The position numbers and the translations under genes are program-made. Positions 1 through 5,248 of a stretch of DNA of 7,520 nucleotides are shown in pieces. The notes beneath the pieces are model-generated. The model was not told where the DNA came from. It did not search any database and saw nothing but the letters and a program-made list of their open reading frames with translations. Source of the stretch: Fimenecus sp051881415 (GTDB taxonomy: Bacteria > Bacillota > Clostridia > Oscillospirales > Acutalibacteraceae). How positions within the stretch are numbered: the first letter of the stretch is position 1; every line of letters starts with the position of its first letter. Location: the NCBI GenBank assembly GCA_051881415.1, contig JBJEPV010000152.1:1-7520 (forward strand), written 5' to 3'.

Positions 1-94
1 GCCCGCATAATTTGATGCGATTTTACGGAACGGTCAAGACCGTTCCCTACGCACGCAATGCACGCCCCTACGGGTTGTCATACAAACCCCAATT
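1..94. repeat. Edge of interspersed hairpin-repeat cluster
   Basis: No gene is visible here. Positions 27-46 form a perfect 9-bp hairpin (GGAACGGTC, loop AA, GACCGTTCC) followed by CCCTACGCAC at 45-54. The reverse complement of that segment, GTGCGTAGGG, recurs at 4780-4789 and 4902-4911. The stretch TTTGATGCGATTTTACG at 11-27 matches 4845-4861 at 15 of 17 bases. CAAACCCCAATT at 83-94 is the reverse complement of the AATTGGGGTTTG found at 4664-4675 and 5024-5035. This is therefore the same repeat family as the block downstream of gene 4, and it is cut by the window edge. Confidence 0.8.
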
Positions 95-141
95 CAAAAT
101 TCCCCTGCAACCAAAGATACGCGCTTTGCCGAAAATTCCCG

Positions 142-170
142 TTGAAAAACCGTCTTAGATATGTTACAAT
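142..170 (+). promoter_or_regulatory. Extended -10 promoter for the gene 1-4 cluster
   Basis: The -35 hexamer TTGAAA (142-147) and -10 hexamer TACAAT (165-170) each match the housekeeping sigma consensus at 5 of 6 bases. The spacer is 17 bp. A TG dinucleotide at 162-163 gives an extended -10. Transcription would start near 177, leaving a leader of about 125 nt before the chosen start at 301. Confidence 0.8.
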
Positions 171-239
171 ACAAATATATATGCTGACGCAGTGTTTGCT
201 TTTATGCGCATGCCAGCATCAAACCACCAAGGAAAGGAA

Positions 240-287
240 CGATACCGGGCAAAGGGCAGGCTTTTCTGCCGTGTGCCGCCTGTATCG
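240..287 (+). promoter_or_regulatory. Elongated hairpin in the 5' leader of gene 1
   Basis: Three nested helices line up on one axis: CGATAC (240-245) with GTATCG (282-287), GGCA (248-251) with TGCC (274-277), and GGCAG (255-259) with CTGCC (266-270), closed by a six-base loop. The structure ends just before the AGGG/AAGG ribosome binding region (289-298). No T-run follows, so it is not an intrinsic terminator. I could not match it to a known riboswitch class; it may affect mRNA stability or translation. Confidence 0.45.
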
Positions 288-300
288 CAGGGCAAGGAAA

Positions 301-2043
301 ATGAACGGTAAAAAGAACGGAAACAAAAAAATCATCCTACTTTCGCTTGTGCTGTTGGTTGCCGTTTTCGTAGGGCTTTCCGCTTGCAAGGGTAACAAAT
401 CGGATGGCGGCGAAACGGTTGTGGTCACCGATGAAAACGGCGTACCCATTACCGATGAAAACGGCGAGGCGATGACCGTTGTTTTGGAAACCACCATTGT
501 GGAGGTCACCAACGCCAACGGCGAAAAGGTCTATGACGAAAACGGCAATGTCAAAACCTCGGTGGTCTATATTCCGCAGGAGGTCGGCGTGCCCGTCACC
601 GATGAAAACGGCGTGCCGGTGACCGACGAAAACGGCGAGGTTTTAACCACGATGATTGTTGTGCCGCCCACCACAGGCGGCCCGGCGGTGACGGAAATCC
701 CCGTGACGGATCAAAACGGCAATGCCGTGACGGACAAAAACGGCGAAACCTTAACGCAGACCATCGTCTACACCACCAACCCCGCAACCCCCGGTGGGAA
801 CAATGCCAACTGGGGCGCAACCTTCGGCGGCACAGGGAATGACAATTTCGTCGGCACGGCGGCCACCGCAGACGGCGGCTTTGTCGCGCTGATGCAGTCC
901 AACTCCAAGGACGGCAGTATGTCGGCGCTGGCGGGCAATTCCGCAACGCCGATTCCGGTTCTGATTAAATACAAGAAAAACGGTACGGTTGCCTGGCAAA
1001 AGGCAATTTCTTCCGACCGCGGTATGATTGTCACCGGCATTACCGTGGACAAAAATGACAATATCGCCGTGTGCGGGTACACGAAATCGACAAATTTGGG
1101 CTTTACCAATGCGGGCGACTTTGACGCGGTGGTGATGAAATTCAATGACCGCGGCGATTTACAGTGGACGCAAAGCTTCGGCGGCTCGATGACCGACGGC
1201 TTTGAAGCGATTGCGGCCTCTCCCGACGGCGGCTTTGCCGTGGTGGGGTATTCCGCCTCTGCAAACGGTACAGGCGCTTCGCTGGGGCTTTCCCCGCAAA
1301 ACAGCGCGTCTGTTTTGGTCAAATATACGGCGGACGGGGCTGTCGCCTTTATGCAGGCGGTCGGCTCGACGGGCGATTCGCTGACGGGCGTGGATGTGGA
1401 TGCGGACGGCAATATTTATGCGGTCGGCTCGTTCTCCTCGGGGGCGTTGTTCCAAAGCTTCGGCCGGGCGGATGCGTGCGTGTTGAAATATGCCCCGAAC
1501 GGCGAACGGCTTTGGTTTGCGCAATACGGTGGCTCGGATATTGATAATTTCACGGCGGTGGCGGCATCGGGCGATGGCGGCTGTGTGATTGCCGGCCGTT
1601 CCAAATCGACCGACCATTCGCTGGACAGACTGTATAACCAGGGCGGCTATGACGCGATTTTGGTGAAATTCGACGCCAACGGCGCTATGGCTTGGGATCG
1701 CAATTTCTGCGGCTTCTTTGACGATGCCTTTACCGATATTGTTGCGACGGCAGACGGATTTGCCGCAGTGGGCTATTCCAATTCCGCCAACCGCGATTTG
1801 CGCGCGGTCGGGAACCGCGGCGGCAGCGACGGCTTTGTTGTCACCTTGAACAACAGCGGCAAAATCACCTCCGTGCAAGGGTACGGCGGCAGCCGTGACG
1901 ATAAATTCCAAAGCCTTTGCGTAACGGCAGACGGCAATATTGTTGCCTGCGGTTCTACGCTGTCGGCAGACGGGGATTTGGTCGGCTCTGCGGCAATCAG
2001 CAACGGCGAAAATACCGTGGGTATGATTGCAAGATTTTCATAA
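301..2043 (+). CDS. Seven-repeat beta-propeller lipoprotein with tandem stalk
   Basis: This 580-residue protein is predicted to be exported and lipid-anchored on the outer face of the membrane. A Lys-rich N-terminus and a hydrophobic stretch (about residues 11-27) lead to the lipobox LSAC, with Cys29 as the lipidated residue. Residues 40-160 are a stalk of repeats of the type VTDENG-VPVTDENGE followed by Thr/Val-rich beta-like segments. From residue 171 there are seven units of 56-61 residues, starting near 171, 232, 289, 349, 405, 465 and 524. They share W-x-x-x-F-GG-x-x-x-D, a DGG-F-x-x-G-Y strand and a D-x-x-V-x-K-(F/Y) strand. This is the pattern of SBBP/delta-60-like propeller repeats, and seven units would close a ring. 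The start at 301 is chosen because it gives a proper lipoprotein signal; the open frame back to 58 runs through repeat and promoter DNA. No catalytic residues are recognisable. A binding or scaffolding role at the cell surface is inferred. It is the first gene of a probable four-gene transcript, 42 bp before gene 2. Confidence 0.85.
   Translation: MNGKKNGNKKIILLSLVLLVAVFVGLSACKGNKSDGGETVVVTDENGVPITDENGEAMTVVLETTIVEVTNANGEKVYDENGNVKTSVVYIPQEVGVPVTDENGVPVTDENGEVLTTMIVVPPTTGGPAVTEIPVTDQNGNAVTDKNGETLTQTIVYTTNPATPGGNNANWGATFGGTGNDNFVGTAATADGGFVALMQSNSKDGSMSALAGNSATPIPVLIKYKKNGTVAWQKAISSDRGMIVTGITVDKNDNIAVCGYTKSTNLGFTNAGDFDAVVMKFNDRGDLQWTQSFGGSMTDGFEAIAASPDGGFAVVGYSASANGTGASLGLSPQNSASVLVKYTADGAVAFMQAVGSTGDSLTGVDVDADGNIYAVGSFSSGALFQSFGRADACVLKYAPNGERLWFAQYGGSDIDNFTAVAASGDGGCVIAGRSKSTDHSLDRLYNQGGYDAILVKFDANGAMAWDRNFCGFFDDAFTDIVATADGFAAVGYSNSANRDLRAVGNRGGSDGFVVTLNNSGKITSVQGYGGSRDDKFQSLCVTADGNIVACGSTLSADGDLVGSAAISNGENTVGMIARFS
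421..768 (+). repeat. Tandem Asp-Glu-Asn-Gly coding repeats in the gene 1 stalk
   Basis: Within gene 1, similar coding units begin near 424, 505, 595 and 703. Three of them (424, 595, 703) encode a doubled T-D-x-N-G motif (TDENG twice in the first two, then TDQNG and TDKNG). The 505 unit is divergent (TNANG, then YDENG). The units are 27-36 codons apart. Third-position differences (gtcaccgat, gtgaccgac, gtgacggat) show the copies are not very recent duplicates. Such Asp/Asn/Gly linkers occur in secreted Clostridia proteins, and here they probably form an extended spacer between the lipid anchor and the propeller. Calcium binding is possible but not shown. Confidence 0.8.
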
Positions 2044-2085
2044 CCGTGACCGCCGCGGGTAAAATAAAAGAAAAGAGTTTAGTAG

Positions 2086-2814
2086 ATGGAAGAACAGACA
2101 CAACCGGGGTATTTGCCCCTGCGCCACTATGTTTTATGGCTCATTTTGCGCGCGGGGATTATGATTTGGGGGATTTACGGGCTGTTTCACGGCTCGACCG
2201 TTGAATTTTTAGAAGCGATTTTCGCCATCCTGTTTACCCATATGTGGGATTATTTTCAGGTGTTCGGCGGCAATGCCTTTATCACGCGCGTCGATTACAT
2301 TTCGGGCACGATGCTCAATGTGTTTATTTTTATCGGCGTGGTGGTCGGCACCACTTTGAACAACCGCACGAACTTTCAAAGCTTTGATTTGGTAACGCAT
2401 TGCTGTGCGGGCTTTATTGCGGCGTGGTTCGGCTATGATTTCGCGGTGATTATGCAAGGGCGTTACGGGCGGCTTTCGCCGGCGCTGGCGGCGATGTTCG
2501 CCATTTGCTTTTCTCTCGGGATTTCCGTGGCGTGGGAGATTTACGAATTCACAATGGACAGGCTGTACGGGTTGGCACTGCAATGTTCCACGCCGACCTC
2601 GGAAGCGGGGCTCATTGATACCATGGTGGATTTCATCATTGCGGCGGTCGGGGCGCTTGCCGGGATGTTTACGGTGGCGTTTTACCGAAACGGCAAATTC
2701 GGAAAACATAAAAAACAGGTTCGCGCACGGATTTTACGCGAAAAAAAGGATGCGGAGCGAAAAGACCGCCTTTGGGAGGCCTATGTAAATGAGCAAAATT
2801 ATCATTTCGACTGA
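2086..2814 (+). CDS. Six-TM membrane protein, YjdF/DUF2238-like
   Basis: This 242-residue integral membrane protein has about six hydrophobic helices, near residues 15-36, 40-60, 71-92, 101-123, 131-153 and 178-200. A basic, charged tail (201-232) is probably cytoplasmic. Conserved-looking polar residues inside or next to helices are D101-x-x-x-H105-x-x-x-G109, W150-E151-x-x-E154-F, and D178-T-M-x-D182. This H / WE-x-x-E / D-x-x-x-D arrangement resembles the YjdF (DUF2238) family of uncharacterised membrane proteins; the assignment is from pattern recognition only. The ribosome binding site is weak (purine run 2067-2077, 8 nt before ATG), so translation may be coupled to gene 1. Its last 26 bp overlap the start of gene 3, and its coding sequence contains the gene 3 ribosome binding site. 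Function is unknown; the buried acidic and His residues would suit metal or ion binding, which is inference. Confidence 0.8.
   Translation: MEEQTQPGYLPLRHYVLWLILRAGIMIWGIYGLFHGSTVEFLEAIFAILFTHMWDYFQVFGGNAFITRVDYISGTMLNVFIFIGVVVGTTLNNRTNFQSFDLVTHCCAGFIAAWFGYDFAVIMQGRYGRLSPALAAMFAICFSLGISVAWEIYEFTMDRLYGLALQCSTPTSEAGLIDTMVDFIIAAVGALAGMFTVAFYRNGKFGKHKKQVRARILREKKDAERKDRLWEAYVNEQNYHFD
2774..2779 (+). promoter_or_regulatory. Ribosome binding site of degV inside gene 2
   Basis: GGGAGG lies 9 nt before the ATG at 2789 and inside the coding sequence of gene 2. It fixes the DegV start and creates the 26-bp overlap, an arrangement suited to translational coupling between the two genes. Confidence 0.8.
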
Positions 2815-3640
2815 CAGCCCGGCGGATGTGCCGCCGGAAATCCGCGAAAAGTATGATATTCGCGTGATTCCGTTGCACATTTTGCTGGACGGCAAATGCT
2901 ATGAGGACGGGGTGAACATTACCACCGCGGACTTGATTGCATTTTATAAAGAGACAGGCAAACTGCCGACCACCTCGGCGGTTTCTATTGCCGAATATAC
3001 CGACTGTTTCCAAGAATGGACAGCGGACGGCAGTTCCGTGGTGCATTTAAGTTTCACCTCGAAACTTTCCTCTACGCACCAAAACGCGTTGCTTGCGGCG
3101 GAGGCGTTCGACAATGTTTATGTTGTGGACTCCAAAAGTTTAACCACGGGCATTACGCTGTTGTGCATCAAAGCGGCGGAAATGGTGGCGGCGGGGTGCG
3201 ATGCGCAAACCATTGCGCACGAAATGGAATACAAGCGCGAAAAAGTCATAACAACCTTTGTGCTCGATAAACTGGAATTTCTGCATAAGGGCGGGCGGTG
3301 CTCAGGTGTTGCGGCGCTCGGCGCGAATGTGTTGGGCATTAAGCCCTCAATCGTGATGCGTGACGGCGCCTTGGTTGTTGGGAAAAAGTACCGCGGCAAA
3401 ATCGAAAACTGTCAAATGCAGTATGTGCGCGATTTGCTCGCGCAGTATGCGGGGCAGATGGATACCGACCGCGTGATTTTGTGCCATACCGAGGGGGTAA
3501 GCGACACGCAGTTAAAGGCATTGCAAAAAGAGATTCATAAAAGCGTGAAATTCAAAGAATACATCACTTGCGGCGTGGGGTGCACCATCACCACGCACTG
3601 CGGCGAAAAAACCTTTTCGATGGAGTTTATGCTGAAATGA
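2789..3640 (+). CDS. DegV family fatty-acid-binding protein (FakB-like)
   Basis: This 283-residue protein has the usual DegV length. DegV/FakB proteins bind a fatty acid and, with the kinase FakA, present it for phosphorylation to acyl-phosphate in the cytoplasm. Family signatures are clear: STDSPADVP at 7-15, the TTS segment at 61-63, a TSKLSSTHQNA loop at 90-100, VVDSKSLTTG at 112-121, the hallmark LEFLHKGGR at 162-170, and LGIKPSIV at 182-189 followed by KYRGK. The C-terminal H270-x-G272 matches the conserved His-Gly near the lipid carboxylate in this family. The binding loops deviate from the usual TSQPS and SGLSGTYQSA patterns, so ligand preference may differ. No fakA lies in the window, so the kinase partner, if any, is encoded elsewhere. 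Gene 4 begins 17 bp downstream. Multiple DegV paralogs are common in Clostridia, so I give no gene symbol. Confidence 0.95.
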   Translation: MSKIIISTDSPADVPPEIREKYDIRVIPLHILLDGKCYEDGVNITTADLIAFYKETGKLPTTSAVSIAEYTDCFQEWTADGSSVVHLSFTSKLSSTHQNALLAAEAFDNVYVVDSKSLTTGITLLCIKAAEMVAAGCDAQTIAHEMEYKREKVITTFVLDKLEFLHKGGRCSGVAALGANVLGIKPSIVMRDGALVVGKKYRGKIENCQMQYVRDLLAQYAGQMDTDRVILCHTEGVSDTQLKALQKEIHKSVKFKEYITCGVGCTITTHCGEKTFSMEFMLK

Positions 3641-3641
3641 C

Positions 3642-3647
3642 GGGAGG
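3642..3647 (+). promoter_or_regulatory. Ribosome binding site of gene 4
   Basis: GGGAGG sits 10 nt before the ATG at 3658, in the 17-bp gap after the DegV stop. It supports the start at 3658 over the in-frame ATG at 3568, which lies inside the DegV gene and would put about 30 residues in front of the signal peptide. Confidence 0.85.
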
Positions 3648-3657
3648 CGGCAGGCAG

Positions 3658-4560
3658 ATGAAAAAAGCAATTTGCATGATTCTTGCGGGCGTTCTCTGCC
3701 TTCTTTCGCTTTGCGCCTGCACACGGCGGGCAACGGTATCCGTCAACGGCACGCCCATCGGGGAAGGGGTTGCGGCGTATTTTATCGACGCGGCAAGGCA
3801 GGCGCTGCCCGATGCGACCGAAGAAGAACGAACCGCAGAGGCGCATCGGCAAATTGCGGAATATGTTGCCATAAACTCGGCATTCTCGGAACGAAATCTC
3901 GCCTTAACCACCGCCGAAAAGGCAGCGGTTTCGCAGTCCGTCAACAATTTGTGGCGGCTGTTCGGTGCGTATTATACCGATTTGGGCGTGACAAAACAGG
4001 ATTTGCTGTTGGTGGAGATCTCCAAAGCGTATAAAGATGCGGTTATGGCGGATTATTACGCGCCCGACGGGGACGAGCCCGTCTCGGAGGAAACCTTAAA
4101 AGCCTATTTTAATGAGAATTATGTCGCGTTTAAGTCCGTCACGGGCTTTTTAACCACAGCGGATGACAGTGGCAATGCCGTTGCGCTGTCCGACGCGGAC
4201 AAGCAGAGCCTCACGGCGCGGTTTGAAAAAAGTGCGGCCGCCATCAACGGCGGGTCTTCGGTGGAGGAACAGGCGTCCGCGATAGAAAACACCACGGCGA
4301 ATACCGAAACGGTGGTGGTGCACCGCGACAATCCGAATTATCCCGACGGCTTTTTCGAGCAGGTTGCGGGTATCGAAAACGGTACGGCAAAAGCATTTGT
4401 TTTGGGCGAATATATCTTTTTAATCCAACGCGAGGATATTACGGACGCCGACCGCAATTTATTTGCCACCTACCGCACGGATTGCCTGCGCACCTTAAAA
4501 GGCGCGGCATTTGAAACGGTACTGCAAAATTGGAGCACCGCCTACACCGTGACGGATTAA
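3658..4560 (+). CDS. PrsA/SurA-like lipoprotein with degenerate parvulin region
   Basis: This 300-residue protein begins with a short KK positive end, a hydrophobic segment (4-18) and a lipobox-like LCAC with Cys21, so it should be a membrane-anchored lipoprotein. Residues 26-34 (TVSVNGTPI) followed by a helical region to about 157 resemble the SurA-N/PrsA chaperone domain (VNG-x-x-I...Y). VSEETLKAYFNENYVAFKSV at 142-161 matches the segment that normally enters a PPIC (parvulin) prolyl isomerase domain. The following 100 residues keep its rough layout: an acidic stretch, a helix, an FFEQVAGIENGTAKAF segment at 232-247, and a final strand EYIFLIQRED. The usual Lys/Val-x-HIL opening His is absent (GFLTT), so isomerase activity is doubtful. 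A holding or folding role for exported proteins outside the membrane is inferred. It is the last gene before the terminator at 4598. Confidence 0.7.
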   Translation: MKKAICMILAGVLCLLSLCACTRRATVSVNGTPIGEGVAAYFIDAARQALPDATEEERTAEAHRQIAEYVAINSAFSERNLALTTAEKAAVSQSVNNLWRLFGAYYTDLGVTKQDLLLVEISKAYKDAVMADYYAPDGDEPVSEETLKAYFNENYVAFKSVTGFLTTADDSGNAVALSDADKQSLTARFEKSAAAINGGSSVEEQASAIENTTANTETVVVHRDNPNYPDGFFEQVAGIENGTAKAFVLGEYIFLIQREDITDADRNLFATYRTDCLRTLKGAAFETVLQNWSTAYTVTD

Positions 4561-4597
4561 GCGAATTTGACATGAAAATTCAAAAATATCGCATTTT

Positions 4598-4628
4598 CGC
4601 GGCAGGTGCCTTCGCCTGCCGCGTTTTT
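4598..4628 (+). terminator. Rho-independent terminator after gene 4
   Basis: A 9-bp GC-rich stem (CGCGGCAGG 4598-4606 with CCTGCCGCG 4615-4623) is followed at once by five Ts (4624-4628). It lies 37 bp after the gene 4 stop and probably ends the gene 1-4 transcript. Confidence 0.9.
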
Positions 4629-4662
4629 GCGCCCGTAAACAAGAAGCGAAGTGCAGAGAGAT

Positions 4663-4675
4663 AAATTGGGGTTTG
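4663..4675 (+). repeat. AAATTGGGGTTTG boundary repeat, copy 1
   Basis: This 13-mer recurs exactly at 5023-5035 and, as a reverse-complement 12-mer, at 83-94. The copies at 4663 and 5023 bracket the repeat mosaic of 4676-5022, as if they mark its edges. Confidence 0.75.
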
Positions 4676-4691
4676 TGGGGGTAATTAATAC

Positions 4692-4763
4692 GGTAGGGCG
4701 GGGGCTTGCCCCCGCCGTTAATTTACATCGAACCCTGCGGCGGGAGCAAGCCCCCGCCCTACC
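4692..4763. repeat. 72-bp palindromic repeat element
   Basis: Two 26-bp arms (4692-4717 and 4738-4763) are inverted copies with one mismatch, separated by a 20-bp AT-richer spacer (4718-4737). Each arm also contains its own small GGCGGGGGC/GCCCCCGCC hairpin. This is a BIME- or MITE-like non-coding element. Short frames reading through it, such as GRGLAPA, are by-products of the repeat. Confidence 0.85.
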
Positions 4764-4779
4764 CAACAAAATACATTTC

Positions 4780-4930
4780 GTGCGTAGGGGTCGGCGTCCT
4801 CGACGACCCGTTGTAGGGGCGGGTCTCCGTGCCCGCCCGTGGATTTTGATGTGATTTTATGCGGGCGTGGAAGCCCGCCACTACGCGAAAACATATGTTG
4901 CGTGCGTAGGGGCGAACTGCGTTCGCCCGC
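4780..4930. repeat. Cluster of GTAGGGG-headed hairpin repeats
   Basis: Four hairpins follow one another: GGGTCG/CGACCC (4788-4793, 4804-4809); GGGCGGG/CCCGCCC (4817-4823, 4832-4838); GCGGGC/GCCCGC (4861-4866, 4873-4878, inverted orientation, followed by CACTAC); and GGGCGAAC/GTTCGCCC (4910-4917, 4921-4928). Three are headed by GTAGGGG (4784, 4813, 4906). TTTGATGTGATTTTATG at 4845-4861 is shared with the start of the window. No credible gene is present on either strand. Confidence 0.85.
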
Positions 4931-4934
4931 CCGA

Positions 4935-5024
4935 TTGTCATTCTGCGCCGATGGGCGAAGAATCTCGTTTCGCTCGGGTTTATTTTGTGCTGTTGGAGAT
5001 CCTTCACTTCGTTCAGAATGACAA
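4935..5024. repeat. GTCATTCTG...CAGAATGAC interspersed repeat
   Basis: Terminal 11-bp inverted repeats (TTGTCATTCTG 4935-4945 and CAGAATGACAA 5014-5024) enclose a second nested pair (GAAGAATCTC 4957-4966 and GAGATCCTTC 4996-5005, 9 of 10 matching). On the minus strand it reads as the familiar spurious peptide string CHSERSEG, seen in many genomes where this repeat is mistaken for a gene. It is about 90 bp, non-coding and hairpin-forming. Confidence 0.85.
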
Positions 5025-5035
5025 ATTGGGGTTTG
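5023..5035 (+). repeat. AAATTGGGGTTTG boundary repeat, copy 2
   Basis: Exact copy of the 13-mer at 4663-4675. Its last three bases are the first half of the -35 hexamer of the gene 5 promoter. Confidence 0.75.
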
Positions 5036-5061
5036 CAAGTTGCGACGTGATTTGCTATACT
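5033..5061 (+). promoter_or_regulatory. Extended -10 promoter for gene 5
   Basis: TTGCAA (5033-5038, 4 of 6) and TATACT (5056-5061, 5 of 6) are separated by 17 bp, with TG at 5053-5054 giving an extended -10. The layout is the same as at the gene 1 promoter. Transcription would begin near 5068. Confidence 0.75.
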
Positions 5062-5067
5062 GAATAC

Positions 5068-5248
5068 AGCACATGCAAAGCGGTGAAAATTGAGAGCATT
5101 ACGGTTTGCCCAATGGCAGACGGCTCGTTTTTCCATCCGTTTGATGTGGTCTATCCGTTCGGGGATCCCGTTCCCCGCTTGAACAGGGCTGTAACCCGAA
5201 CAGAAAATGCCTTTCCCGCAAGACGGGGAAGTTCTTCGGAGGAGAAAA
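5068..5248 (+). promoter_or_regulatory. Long structured 5' leader of gene 5
   Basis: About 180 nt separate the predicted transcription start from the ATG. Visible helices are GCAAAGCG/CGGTTTGC (5075-5082, 5102-5109, one mismatch), CGGGG/CCCCG (5160-5164, 5173-5177), and an 8-bp stem CTTTCCCG/CGGGGAAG (5211-5218, 5224-5231, one G-U pair). The last ends 6 nt before the ribosome binding site. I cannot assign it to a known riboswitch, and no convincing leader peptide is seen. Confidence 0.4.
5238..5244 (+). promoter_or_regulatory. Ribosome binding site of gene 5
   Basis: GGAGGAG lies just before the ATG at 5249, with 6 nt between GGAGG and the start codon. It decides the start over the in-frame ATG at 5207, which has no such site and would put 14 charged residues ahead of the signal anchor. 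Confidence 0.9.

Noticed and set aside
58..300. In-frame upstream extension of gene 1 from 58 or 181
   Set aside because: It runs through repeat DNA, the promoter and the leader hairpin, and would place about 80 residues before a good lipoprotein signal peptide. The ATG at 181 is only a few nt after the predicted transcription start.
177..300. Cyclic-di-GMP (GEMM) riboswitch in the gene 1 leader
   Set aside because: GGGCAAAG and GACGCAG are superficially similar to GEMM conserved pieces, but the order, the tetraloop and the receptor do not fit.
1159..1911. Minus-strand open frame opposite gene 1 (250 codons)
   Set aside because: It is antisense to the repeated propeller coding sequence; composition is Arg/Ala/His-rich and there is no family resemblance or ribosome binding site.
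4651..4854. Small plus-strand frame in the repeat block (67 codons)
   Set aside because: It reads through the palindrome and GTAGGGG hairpins and gives repeat by-products (GRGLAPA, GAGLRARP) with no ribosome binding site.
4663..5035. CRISPR array or insertion sequence
   Set aside because: The repeats are not regularly spaced direct repeats, there are no spacers of constant length, and no transposase or cas gene is present.
5068..5248. Cobalamin riboswitch in the gene 5 leader
   Set aside because: A GGTGAAAAT string is present, but the downstream B12 box and the conserved core around it are missing.
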